A stretch of DNA of 64,000 bases from Atribacterota bacterium (GTDB lineage: Bacteria > Atribacterota > Atribacteria > Atribacterales > Caldatribacteriaceae): the NCBI GenBank assembly GCA_039638595.1, contig JBDIWM010000002.1, positions 39,558 to 103,557 of the forward strand. The letters are read 5' to 3'. Positions within the stretch are counted from its first letter, which is position 1, and each line of letters starts with the position of its first letter. Both the position numbers and the translations under genes were made by a program. This document shows, piece by piece, positions 1 through 8,342 of this stretch. The notes under the pieces are model-generated. The model was given only the letters and a program-made list of their open reading frames with translations. It had not been told where the DNA came from and did no database searches.

Positions 1-2
1 AA

Positions 3-758
3 AAGAAGCTGAAGCAAGCTTTCGCTCTTCACGATGCAGTGGTGGTTCCTTCGGGACGGAATGATGAAGAAACGATCGAAAATATCGGCCGCGGCGGCGC
101 TTTATATTTTTCTCAGAATGTTTGGAAGTGGCGTCTTGTAGGGTTTAGCTGGGGAAAAACGTTACGAGCGTTTGCCGAGAATCTCTTTGCTATGGATGAA
201 GTCAGAGATATCCGTTTTGTGAGTCTTGCTGGGGGTTTGACCCTGGGAACCTTTATGAATCCTTTCAATATTGGTGAGCGCTTATCGCTGGTATTCAATG
301 GGCAGTGTTATTACATTCATGCCCCGGAAGTTGCTGAGAGTGTGGAGGCACGGGAACTCTACCTTTCGGAGCGTGTAAACCGGAAAACGTTCGAGATGGC
401 CAGGCAGACAGAATGCTCACTTCTGGGTATCGGGGTTGCGGATGTTGAGCATTCTACGTATATCCAGGCTGGCTTTATCGACCGTCAGGATATGGAAATC
501 ATTCGCCAAAAAGGGGGGGTTGGTGACATTCTGGGTCAATTTTTTGACCTGGAGGGGCAAATCCTGGATCTTGAATTGCACCGTAAGACTATCGCTATTC
601 CCCTGGAAGATTTACGCAAAATGCCCAACGTGATTGGCCTTGCTGGTGGACCTCATAAGATTGAAGCCATTCTCGGTGCATTACGTGGAGGGTTTGTCAA
701 GATTCTCATCACCGATGAAGAAACGGCACGTAACGTTTTGGAAAGAAAGGAGTTGTGA
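3..758 (+). CDS. SorC/DeoR-type sugar-binding transcriptional regulator, 5' partial
   Basis: The reading frame is open to the left edge of the window (KKLKQAFALHDAVVVPSG runs directly into it), so the gene is truncated by the window and the internal GTG at 39 is not the real start. The visible 251 residues form the C-terminal sugar-phosphate-binding domain of the SorC family (NagB/RpiA-like fold): the opening DAVVVP strand, SWGKTL around the effector pocket, a LLGIGV segment, and the closing GLAGGPHKIEAILGALRGG signature. The N-terminal helix-turn-helix lies outside the window. Such proteins regulate an adjacent carbohydrate operon in response to a phosphorylated sugar. The dehydrogenase gene begins 3 bases downstream, so it probably controls the operon at 762-5646. 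The effector sugar cannot be read from sequence. Confidence 0.85.
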   Translation, partial: KKLKQAFALHDAVVVPSGRNDEETIENIGRGGALYFSQNVWKWRLVGFSWGKTLRAFAENLFAMDEVRDIRFVSLAGGLTLGTFMNPFNIGERLSLVFNGQCYYIHAPEVAESVEARELYLSERVNRKTFEMARQTECSLLGIGVADVEHSTYIQAGFIDRQDMEIIRQKGGVGDILGQFFDLEGQILDLELHRKTIAIPLEDLRKMPNVIGLAGGPHKIEAILGALRGGFVKILITDEETARNVLERKEL

Positions 759-761
759 GTT

Positions 762-1805
762 TTGAAGGCGCTCGTTTTTCTTGGACCGGGCAAAATGGAA
801 TTACAAGAAGTGACACGTCCCGAGTGTACTCCGACCACGATGGTGCTTAAGGTGGAGGCATGTGGTTTTTGTGGTTCTGACCTCCGCACCTACCAGAGTG
901 GTCATCATCGGGTGAATCCTCCCTGGATTATTGGGCATGAGGTTGCGGGGATTGTCATAGAGGTGGGGAACAAGGTAAAAGGTTTTCAGGAAGGGGATCG
1001 CGTTGCCGTGGCTCCTCCAGTCTATTGTGGACAATGTTGGTATTGTAGGCGTGGTATTTATTATCTCTGCATCAATCAAAGGGAGTTAGCCCAAGCCTGG
1101 CCGGGAGGATTTGCTGAGTACATGGCTATCCCCGAAGAAGCATTAGCTTTTGGGAGTATCCATCAAATTCCTGATGGCCTCTCTTTCGAAGAAGCAGCGA
1201 TTTCGGAACCGGCTTCGTCCTGTGTAAACGCTCAAGAATTGGCCGGGATATCTCTAGAGGACGTAGTTGTGATTATCGGAGCAGGACCTATCGGGTGTTT
1301 TCATGTCGAAATTGCCCGGGCTCGAGGCGCGAGGAAAATTATTCTTATGGATGTTCTGGAATCAAGGCTGGAACTCGCTCGGAAGTTCTCACCGGATCAT
1401 CTCATGAAAAATGCCTCCGAAGGGAAAGAGTACATTGATGAAGTGAGAGAACGCACCGACGGACTGGGGGCTTCGGTCATTATTGTTGCCTGTCCTTCTG
1501 GAGAAGCGCAAAAAGATGCTCTGGCTATGGCAGCAAAAGGTGGTCGGGTCCTTTTCTTTGGTGGGCTGCCTAGGGACCGAAGCCAGGTTCTTTTTGATAG
1601 TAATCTGATTCATTACCGGGGACTTCATGTGATTGGAGCCACGACCTTTTCTCCCAAACACCATCAGATTGTACTCGATATGTTCGTCTTAAAGAGAATT
1701 CGTGCCCGGGAGTATATTACCCATGTTCTTCCCTTGGAACGATTTGCAGAGGGTATCGAAGCGTTACTCAAGGGGGAGGCACTAAAGGTGGTTTTGAAGC
1801 CTTGA
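762..1805 (+). CDS. Zinc-dependent medium-chain alcohol/polyol dehydrogenase
   Basis: This 347-residue protein is a medium-chain dehydrogenase/reductase that oxidises an alcohol or polyol with NAD(P). Catalytic zinc ligands are visible as C37 and the H59-E60 pair in IIGHEVAG. Structural zinc is held by the four-cysteine lobe in CGQCWYCRRGIYYLC near residues 90-105. The Rossmann nucleotide-binding loop GAGPIG is near residue 173. The start is TTG. It lies 3 bases after the SorC-type regulator and its stop overlaps the start of the epimerase gene, so it is translationally coupled in a sugar operon. The match is to the sorbitol/threonine dehydrogenase branch; the substrate is not determined. Confidence 0.88.
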   Translation: MKALVFLGPGKMELQEVTRPECTPTTMVLKVEACGFCGSDLRTYQSGHHRVNPPWIIGHEVAGIVIEVGNKVKGFQEGDRVAVAPPVYCGQCWYCRRGIYYLCINQRELAQAWPGGFAEYMAIPEEALAFGSIHQIPDGLSFEEAAISEPASSCVNAQELAGISLEDVVVIIGAGPIGCFHVEIARARGARKIILMDVLESRLELARKFSPDHLMKNASEGKEYIDEVRERTDGLGASVIIVACPSGEAQKDALAMAAKGGRVLFFGGLPRDRSQVLFDSNLIHYRGLHVIGATTFSPKHHQIVLDMFVLKRIRAREYITHVLPLERFAEGIEALLKGEALKVVLKP

Positions 1806-2503
1806 ATGATAAGGTATTGATTTCAGCTTCTTTGGCCTGTGCCGATTTTGGTTGTTTGGGAAAAACCATCAAAGAGCTGGAGCAGGCTGGTATAGCGATG
1901 TTCCATTTTGATGTGGTTGATGGTTCTTTCGCGCCGACATTCATTATGGGTCCACCGGTTATAGCTTCGTTGCGAAAATACACTAAACTCCCTTTTGAGG
2001 CGCATCTTGCGTGTTGGCATCCTGAACAGTATGTCGGCCAGTTTATCGCTTCTGGGGTTGACTATCTCGCTTACCATCTGGAAGCGACAGGTGATCCTTT
2101 GAGTGTAGCCAAAATGGTCAGGGAAAAGGGTGCCAAACCGGTTCTGGCATTGCGTCCTGAAACACCTGCGGAGGCGGTATCTGATGCCTTGCTTAAAATG
2201 GTTGATATGGTGCTTATTTTGACGGTTAACCCTGGTTTTGCAGGACAACAATTTATTCCCAAGGTTTTGGAGAAAATCGACCTCCTTTTCCGGCGCATTC
2301 AGGCTTATGCATTGCCTTGCTCTATCGAAGCGGATGGTAATATTTGCGAGACGACCATTCCCTTGGTGGTGCGGGCTGGCGCACGAGTGCTTATTGGTGG
2401 AAGTTCGGGACTCTTTCGCATGGATCGGAGTTTGCATGAGTCGGTATCAGATATGAAGTGGGCTGCACGGAACGCTCTCCAGAAAGGAAGGGAAAAAGAT
2501 TGA
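1802..2503 (+). CDS. Ribulose-phosphate 3-epimerase family protein
   Basis: A 233-residue TIM-barrel epimerase that would interconvert ketose phosphates (D-ribulose-5-P/D-xylulose-5-P or a related sugar such as allulose-6-P). Family signatures appear in order: ISASLACADF at the N-terminus, FHFDVVDGSFAPT carrying the catalytic Asp, EAHLACWHPE, LTVNPGFAGQQF, and the phosphate-binding IGGSSGLF near the end. The usual VDGG is replaced by EADGN, so this is a divergent, sugar-operon-type member rather than the housekeeping Rpe. The TTG start overlaps the stop of the upstream dehydrogenase, and its own stop overlaps the TTG start of the following transporter gene. All of this indicates one coupled operon. 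Confidence 0.85.
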   Translation: MNDKVLISASLACADFGCLGKTIKELEQAGIAMFHFDVVDGSFAPTFIMGPPVIASLRKYTKLPFEAHLACWHPEQYVGQFIASGVDYLAYHLEATGDPLSVAKMVREKGAKPVLALRPETPAEAVSDALLKMVDMVLILTVNPGFAGQQFIPKVLEKIDLLFRRIQAYALPCSIEADGNICETTIPLVVRAGARVLIGGSSGLFRMDRSLHESVSDMKWAARNALQKGREKD

Positions 2504-4320
2504 GCGAATACTTTTTGGAAATGCGGAATATCTCGAAGAGTTTCCCTGGGGTAAGGGCTTTAAAAAAGGTTTCCCTTTTTGTGAAACGGGGTGAGGTCCA
2601 TGGACTAGTGGGTGAAAACGGTGCAGGAAAATCGACGCTGATGAACATTTTGGGAGGTGTGCTCCAGCCGGACGAAGGGGATATTTTCATAAATGGTCAA
2701 AAGGTGACCATCTTCAATCCTCATGAAGCTCAAAACCTCGGTATTGCTTTCATCCATCAGGAGCCGACCCTCTCCAATTTTCTCAACATTGCCCGGAACA
2801 TTTTCATTGCTAATCTTCCCAAAAAGAATGGACAAATCGACTTTGCACTTCTCTATGAAAAGTCACAGGAATTGTTGCGGCGAGTGGGGTTGAAAGAAGA
2901 CCCCAAAATGCTGGTAAAAGATTTACCCCTTGCTGAAAAACAGATGGTGGAGATTGCGAAGGCCCTTTCTTTTGAGAGCAAGATTTTTGTTCTGGATGAA
3001 CCGACTTCTCCTTTGACTGACAAAGAGGTGCAAAATCTCTTTCGTATCATTCGGGATCTTAAGGCCCAGGGAGAAGCGGTAATTTTCCTGGATGAGAGAG
3101 GAAGCGTGCTTCGTCCTGCCATTCTCGGTATGGACATGCGGGCTCGAGAGGAAAGTGAAATGTTGAAAGCGCATTTTGGAGAGGAGTGGCTTTTGCGAAC
3201 TTCTGGAGTTCCAGTACATCCTTTGACCAGCGCTGCTAAGATTTTCTGGGTTCGTCGCCATGAGCCTGAAATCTTTGATAAAAGCTGGAAAATCCTCTGT
3301 TACGAGGATTTTCTCTTTTTCAAACTCGGTGGCGTCCCGGTTATTGACTACTCTATGGCTTGCAAAACCATGCTCTTTGATCGCCTCACGAAAAAATGGT
3401 CATCTGAAATTCTCGAATACCTTGGCCTCCAGGAGGGGAAGCTTGCTTCCCCAGTTCCTTCGGGAACGGTGATTGGTGAACTCAGGGAAGAGTATATCCA
3501 TGTCTTCAGGTTTTCTCGCCAATTGAAATTGGTCACTGGAGGACATGACCAGTGTTGTGCAGCCTTAGGAGCTGGCTCAACGCATGAACGGATTGCCTTT
3601 GATAATGCGGGTACCGCTGAGGTCCTGGGAATTCCGGTCGAAGACGGAGATGTCGTTTTGCGGATTCGGCCTTTGAGTTTTTCTTGCTATGGTCACGTGC
3701 TCCCGGAAAAGTTTCTCTTGGCAACCCTGAATCAAACCGCTGGTCTTTTTCTGCGATGGTATCGGGACACCTTCAAAGATGGTGCGGTTTCGTATCCTGA
3801 GCTCTTGCAAAAAGTTGCACCTGAACCGTCTCCGATTCTGGCCTTACCACATCTTGTGGGGAGTGGGACACCTTGGATTGATGCTTCGTCGAAAGCGGCT
3901 TTTGTGGGTATGACGCTTGCGACAAGGGAAAGTGATATTCTTCGTGCCATTTTGGAGAGCGTCGTTTTTGAGCAGAAGTTGAATGTGGATCTTTTCCTTG
4001 AATAGGGAGTACATTTTGACGAAATTCGGGTAACGGGAGGGTGTTCACGATCACCACTGTGGTTGTAGATTCGGGCCGATGTTTTTGGAAAATCGGTGAA
4101 AACGCTCCAATGTGAAGATGCAAGCGTTCTTGGTGCAGCTATCCTCGCTGCCTGTGGGGTTGGTGCCTATCGCTCACCGGAAGAGGCGGCTTCAGTAATG
4201 GTCCAGGTGAAGGACGTATTTGAGCCAGACCAATCCTCCTACAACGTTTATCAAGAAAAGCTTTTGTTGTATCGTGACCTTTACCCGAGATTGAAGGAAC
4301 TCAATCATCGTCTTCGATAG
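2500..4320 (+). pseudogene. Deletion fusion of sugar ABC-transporter ATPase and FGGY carbohydrate kinase, with two in-frame TAG stops
   Basis: The first roughly 195 residues are an RbsA/MglA-type ATPase: Walker A GENGAGKST, Q-loop HQEPTLSN, degenerate signature LPLAEKQMVEIAKAL, Walker B IFVLDEPTS. At about base 3085, where ATPases continue into the H-loop, the frame passes directly into the middle of an FGGY sugar kinase (LDERGSVLRPAI, then GGHDQCCAALGAG and LVGSGTPW). The ATPase second half and the kinase N-terminal actin-like half are missing. The kinase frame then hits TAG at 4003-4005 and TAG at 4066-4068, but recognisable kinase sequence continues in the same frame (RVTGGCSRSPLWL, then DASVLGAAILA) to 4320. 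The TTG start at 2500 overlaps the epimerase stop. Neither half can be functional as drawn. Genes between them, presumably permease and binding protein, were probably lost in the deletion. Confidence 0.88.
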
Positions 4321-4335
4321 AAGGGAGTGCGTTTC

Positions 4336-5646
4336 GTGTATACACTTTTAAGGGAGCTTGAAAGGCGGGAATTAGTCAGGGATTATTTGAGAGTAGGCTT
4401 GGTGGGTTGTGGTCAGATGGGTAGTGGTATGCTGAGTCTCACCTACAAGATGCCTGGTCTTCGCATTGTGGCCGTTGCTGATCTCGATGTGGAGAGAGGC
4501 ATAAGGGCTTTTCAGGAAGTGGGGTATGGTCAAGAGGATATCGTGGTGACTGAAAAGCGTGATGAAGCACAGAGTGCTTTAGAACGTGGAAAATCGGTCG
4601 TCACCCCCTCGGCGACACTCCTTGCTCAACTTGACCCCCTTGAAGCGCTGGTTGAAGCAACCGGTTCGCCAGAGGTGGGGGCTCGAGTTGCCTGGGAAGG
4701 CATCCTCCAGGGAAAACATGTGGTGATGCTCAATGTGGAGACGGATGTCACCGTAGGATGGCTCTTGAAAAGGATGGCTGATCGAGCTGGAGTGGTCTAC
4801 ACCGTTTCCGCTGGTGATGAACCTGGGGCAGTCATTGACCTCTACCATTTTGCTAGGATTCTTGGATTTCAGGTGGTCTGTATTGGTAAAGGAAAAAACA
4901 ATCCAGTGAACTTTTTTGCCACTCCGGATGACTGCCGGGAGGAAGCCCTAAGCAAAGGCATGAACCCCAAGATGCTCTGTGCGTTTGTCGACGGGACCAA
5001 AACCATGGTGGAAATGGCCGAGGTGGCGAACGCGACGGGAGCCATACCCGATATTCCTGGTATGCATGGGGCAAAAGTTGATGTTCCAGACCTTTCACGT
5101 TTTTACATTCCTAAAAAGGATGGTGGAATTTTCGAACACGGTTTTGTGGTTGACTACTCCACGGGTAAAGTGGCCCCGGGTGTGTTTGTGGTGGTTACCA
5201 CGGATTCGGGGCATCTTCGTCAGGACCTGCACTTTTACTCCATGGGTGATGGTCCATACTATACCCTCTATCGGCCTTATCACCTGTGTAGTTTTGAAAC
5301 ACCGATTTCTGTGGCCCGGGCCTGTCTCTTCCTAGAGCCGACGATTAACTCAGAACACCTCTACGCGGAAGTGGTGGCAGTGGCCAAACGTGACCTTCTT
5401 GTGGGGCAGCGAATTGATGGTATTGGTGGATTCGATATCTTTGGGAAAATCTATACCGCTCAGGAGGCACGGGCCGAAAATGCCGTTCCAGTGGGAATCG
5501 TGGCTGGAGCAAAAGTCGTACGGCCGGTACAGAAAGGGGAAGTCCTCACACATCAAGATGTTGAACTCGATTCCGCTTCTTTTGTGGTGATACTCCGAGC
5601 CATGCAGGACCGTTTCATTAAAGAGGAAATGAACTTCTCTGTGTAA
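4336..5646 (+). CDS. NAD(P)-dependent oxidoreductase with C-terminal SAF domain (homoserine-dehydrogenase-like)
   Basis: A 436-residue protein with an N-terminal Rossmann fold (VGLVGCGQMGSGM) and a middle segment resembling homoserine dehydrogenase-type oxidoreductases (VEATGSPEVGARVAWEGI, then HVVMLNVETD). The C-terminal region resembles an SAF domain (VAKRDLLVGQRIDG, then PVQKGEVLTHQDVELD). Family members occur in carbohydrate and sugar-acid catabolic operons, but the reaction is unassigned here. I prefer the GTG at 4336 because the AAGGGAG at 4321-4327 is well spaced from it; the GTG at 4327 overlaps that site. It is the last gene of the sugar operon and, unlike the upstream fusion, is intact. 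Confidence 0.75.
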   Translation: MYTLLRELERRELVRDYLRVGLVGCGQMGSGMLSLTYKMPGLRIVAVADLDVERGIRAFQEVGYGQEDIVVTEKRDEAQSALERGKSVVTPSATLLAQLDPLEALVEATGSPEVGARVAWEGILQGKHVVMLNVETDVTVGWLLKRMADRAGVVYTVSAGDEPGAVIDLYHFARILGFQVVCIGKGKNNPVNFFATPDDCREEALSKGMNPKMLCAFVDGTKTMVEMAEVANATGAIPDIPGMHGAKVDVPDLSRFYIPKKDGGIFEHGFVVDYSTGKVAPGVFVVVTTDSGHLRQDLHFYSMGDGPYYTLYRPYHLCSFETPISVARACLFLEPTINSEHLYAEVVAVAKRDLLVGQRIDGIGGFDIFGKIYTAQEARAENAVPVGIVAGAKVVRPVQKGEVLTHQDVELDSASFVVILRAMQDRFIKEEMNFSV

Positions 5647-5747
5647 AAGGAAGCCCGGTGTCACCGCTTGTTATAAGGGACAGTTTCTCAAGGTTTTGAG
5701 TACTGAAAAATTCTGGTCTATTTCCATGGAGGAGTTTCTATATTCTA

Positions 5748-5776
5748 TTGACAGAATATAGAAGCTGGTGTATACT
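5748..5776 (+). promoter_or_regulatory. Sigma-70-type promoter for glnA
   Basis: A perfect -35 TTGACA (5748-5753) is followed by a 17-base spacer and TATACT (5771-5776). Transcription should start near 5783, about 110 bases before the glnA start codon, leaving room for the attenuator described next. Confidence 0.85.
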
Positions 5777-5782
5777 ACAGCG

Positions 5783-5870
5783 CAAAGTGAGAGCCTGATG
5801 GTGGGCAATACGTGTAGCCTTTGAAGGCGCTTTGTTTCCGAGGATGGAAACAAAGCGCCTTTTTATTTTT
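5783..5870 (+). terminator. glnA leader with intrinsic terminator (attenuator)
   Basis: Between the promoter and glnA lies a 14-bp hairpin with arms GGCGCTTTGTTTCC (5826-5839) and GGAAACAAAGCGCC (5846-5859), followed by TTTTTATTTTT. This is a textbook intrinsic terminator placed inside a leader. Just upstream, GCCT-TTGA-AGGC can pair as a small hairpin whose 3' arm overlaps the first bases of the terminator arm, so the two folds would compete. The arrangement indicates premature termination control of glutamine synthetase. I do not recognise the glutamine riboswitch consensus or a T-box in it. Confidence 0.75.
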
Positions 5871-5891
5871 GCCATAAGGGGGTTTTATCCG

Positions 5892-7226
5892 ATGACGTGT
5901 GCACCGAAAAACAGGGAAGAGGTTTTGGCTTTTTGTCGAGAAAATGGCGTGAAATTTATCCGGCTCTGGTTTACCGATGTTTTGGGAAGCTTGAAAAGTT
6001 TTGCCATTCCGGTTGAGGAGCTGGAAAATGCCCTTTTTGAGGGAATGGGGTTTGATGGGTCCTCCATCAAAGGATTTGCCCGGATTGATGAGAGTGACAT
6101 GATTGCCATGCCGGATCCCTCGACCTTTCAGCTTCTTCCTTGGCGGGAAGGTGTGGAAAAGGTTGGGCGGATGTTCTGCGATGTGCTCAACCCTGATGGG
6201 ACACCGTTTGCCGGGGATCCGCGCTATATCCTGAAGAGTAATTTGAAGAAACTGGCTAAAAAGGGTTTTAAGTACTACGTAGGTCCAGAACTGGAGTTCT
6301 TTTACTTCAAAAACGAAAAAGAACCAATTCCACTGGACCAGGGTGGGTATTTTGACCTCACCACGCTCGACGCAGCCTCGGATTTGCGGCGGGATACCAT
6401 TCGAACCCTCGAGGAAATGGGAATCCGGGTGGAGTACAGTCATCACGAGGTGGCTTCTTCACAGCATGAAATTGACCTTCGGTATGCTGATGCCCTCACT
6501 ATGGCCGATAATGTGATGACTTACCGGATTGTGGTGAAAGAGATTGCTTCCAAGTATGGGGTATATGCCACGTTTATGCCCAAGCCGGTTGTGGGAATCA
6601 ATGGTTCCGGGATGCATACCCATCAATCGCTCTTTGAGGGGGAACGAAATGTGTTTTTTGATTCTGACGATCCATATTACCTTTCGGATATTGCCAAAAA
6701 GTACATTGCGGGAATCCTGCGCCATGCGCCGGAATTTGCTCTGGTGACCAATCAGTGGGTGAATTCGTATAAACGCTTGGTACCAGGCTATGAAGCACCG
6801 GTGTATATCTGCTGGGCGCGACGCAATCGTTCCGCGCTGGTGCGGGTACAGATGTATAAACCAGGTCGGGAGAAGGCTACCCGGATTGAAGTGCGTCACC
6901 CAGATCCGGCCTGTAATCCGTATCTGGCGTTGTCGGTTATGCTCGCTGCAGGACTTGCCGGAATCGAAGGAAATTATGACCTTCCTGAGCCGGTGGAACG
7001 GGATGTGTACCACATGAGTGCACGTGAAAGAGAAATGCTGGGTATCTTGTCGCTTCCTGGAAACCTTAAAGAAGCCATTGATTTGGCGAAGGAGAGCACA
7101 CTTCTTCGGGAAACGCTGGGAGAACACGTTTTTACCTATCTAATCGAGAGTAAGATGATTGAGTGGGATCAGTACCGCCTGGTGGTCCATCCCTATGAAA
7201 TTGAGCGGTACCTTCCCATTCTGTAG
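5892..7226 (+). CDS. glnA: Glutamine synthetase type I
   Basis: Ligates ammonia to glutamate using ATP in the cytoplasm. The 444-residue sequence shows the GSI landmarks: MGFDGSSIKGF near the N-terminus, metal-binding GPELEFF, HHEVASSQHEID, the NGSGMHTHQS ATP/glutamate region, NSYKRLVPGYEAP, and RIEVRHPDPACNPYLALS. The adenylylation-site tyrosine context of GSI-beta (NLYDLP) is absent; the equivalent reads NLKEAID, so this is a GSI-alpha type not controlled by adenylylation. The start is the ATG at 5892, behind a purine-rich AAGGGGG site. The in-frame upstream ATG at 5832 lies inside the terminator hairpin and is not used. It is first gene of the glnA-glt operon. Confidence 0.97.
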   Translation: MTCAPKNREEVLAFCRENGVKFIRLWFTDVLGSLKSFAIPVEELENALFEGMGFDGSSIKGFARIDESDMIAMPDPSTFQLLPWREGVEKVGRMFCDVLNPDGTPFAGDPRYILKSNLKKLAKKGFKYYVGPELEFFYFKNEKEPIPLDQGGYFDLTTLDAASDLRRDTIRTLEEMGIRVEYSHHEVASSQHEIDLRYADALTMADNVMTYRIVVKEIASKYGVYATFMPKPVVGINGSGMHTHQSLFEGERNVFFDSDDPYYLSDIAKKYIAGILRHAPEFALVTNQWVNSYKRLVPGYEAPVYICWARRNRSALVRVQMYKPGREKATRIEVRHPDPACNPYLALSVMLAAGLAGIEGNYDLPEPVERDVYHMSAREREMLGILSLPGNLKEAIDLAKESTLLRETLGEHVFTYLIESKMIEWDQYRLVVHPYEIERYLPIL

Positions 7227-7244
7227 AAAGGAGTATGAAGAACC

Positions 7245-8342
7245 ATGCGAGAGCGAGAGCGGATTCCATCTGGTTGTGCGGTGGCGGGAATACTTTCGCA
7301 AAGTAAAAGCCCGGTTGGTGGTGAGACCATCATTCAAGCCATGCGGGTGATGCACGAGCGCTCAAATGGTTTGGGGGGTGGTTTTGCCGGTTATGGAATC
7401 TATCCCGATTTCGCTTCGCTCTATGTTTTTCATGTCCTCTATGATTGTGGAGAACGTGCTGATGATGTTGAAATGACCTTATGCAAAAATTTTGTCGTGG
7501 AACAAAAGGAAGCCATACCGACCTGGGAACATTCTCCCCTCAAGAACCATCCGAAATTCATGCGCTATTTTCTGCGCTCTCGAACACCAGGAGACGAAGA
7601 AGAACTGGTGGTGCGGACGGTGATGGAGATCAATGCTCGTATTGATGGGGCATACGTTGTGTCCAGCGGGAAAAATATGGGAGTTTTTAAAGGGGTCGGA
7701 TACCCTGAAGAGATTGGTGAATTCTTTCGTCTTGACGAATACCAGGGATACTGTTGGATTGCTCATGGTCGTTTCCCCACTAATAGCGTCGGTTGGTGGG
7801 GAGGAGCTCATCCATTTAATCTGCTCCATTTTTCGGTGGTCCACAACGGAGAACTCTCTTCGTACGGGATTAACCGCCGGTATCTGGAGAATTTTGGCTA
7901 TTTCTGTACACTTCAGACTGATACCGAGGTGATTGCCTATCTTTTGGATTTACTGTTACGCCGCCATCGGGTCCCACCAGAGGCGCTGGGAGCTATTTTT
8001 GCCAGTCCTTTTTGGTCTCAGATTGAGGCAATGGAGGAACCAGAGCGAAGTTTTTATCAGGCCATTCGTATCACGTATGGTGGTGCACTCCTCAACGGGC
8101 CTTTCAGTATCATCGTTGGTTTTGAGGGAGGGATGTTGGGACTTGTGGATCGGATTAAGCTTCGTCCTATGGTGGCAGCGTGGAACGGAGACATGTTCTA
8201 TCTTGCCAGTGAGGAAAGTGCTATTCGAGAAATTGCCCCGGAACTGGATACGGTCTGTGCCCTCCGGGCTGGTGAGGTGGTAGTGGGAAAAGTGAGACAG
8301 GGGGTATATCATGGTCAAGAGCTTACTCCTTCCCAAATTTAA
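7245..8342 (+). CDS. Glutamate synthase glutaminase (class II amidotransferase) subunit
   Basis: A 365-residue class II glutamine amidotransferase that would hydrolyse glutamine and pass ammonia to the FMN synthase subunit. The nucleophile is probably C11 in SGCAVAGI; it would be exposed by removal of a 10-residue propeptide. Further markers are WIAHGRFPTNS, VVHNGELSSYG, and LQTDTEVIAYLLD, all typical of the GltB N-terminal domain. In most bacteria this domain is fused into a 1500-residue GltB; here it is a free-standing gene, as in archaea and Thermotoga. The gene starts 18 bases after glnA and overlaps the next gene by 32 bases. Confidence 0.9.
   Translation: MRERERIPSGCAVAGILSQSKSPVGGETIIQAMRVMHERSNGLGGGFAGYGIYPDFASLYVFHVLYDCGERADDVEMTLCKNFVVEQKEAIPTWEHSPLKNHPKFMRYFLRSRTPGDEEELVVRTVMEINARIDGAYVVSSGKNMGVFKGVGYPEEIGEFFRLDEYQGYCWIAHGRFPTNSVGWWGGAHPFNLLHFSVVHNGELSSYGINRRYLENFGYFCTLQTDTEVIAYLLDLLLRRHRVPPEALGAIFASPFWSQIEAMEEPERSFYQAIRITYGGALLNGPFSIIVGFEGGMLGLVDRIKLRPMVAAWNGDMFYLASEESAIREIAPELDTVCALRAGEVVVGKVRQGVYHGQELTPSQI

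Noticed and set aside
1823..2437. A 204-codon antisense ORF over the epimerase gene
   Set aside because: Shadow of a conserved TIM-barrel gene.
4003..4068. Recoding of TAG as a sense codon to read the kinase
   Set aside because: Many intact genes in the window, such as glnA and the FMN glutamate synthase subunit, end normally at TAG, and the kinase is also missing its N-terminal half.
5783..5870. A glutamine riboswitch upstream of glnA
   Set aside because: I could not find the conserved core of the known glutamine riboswitch in the leader.
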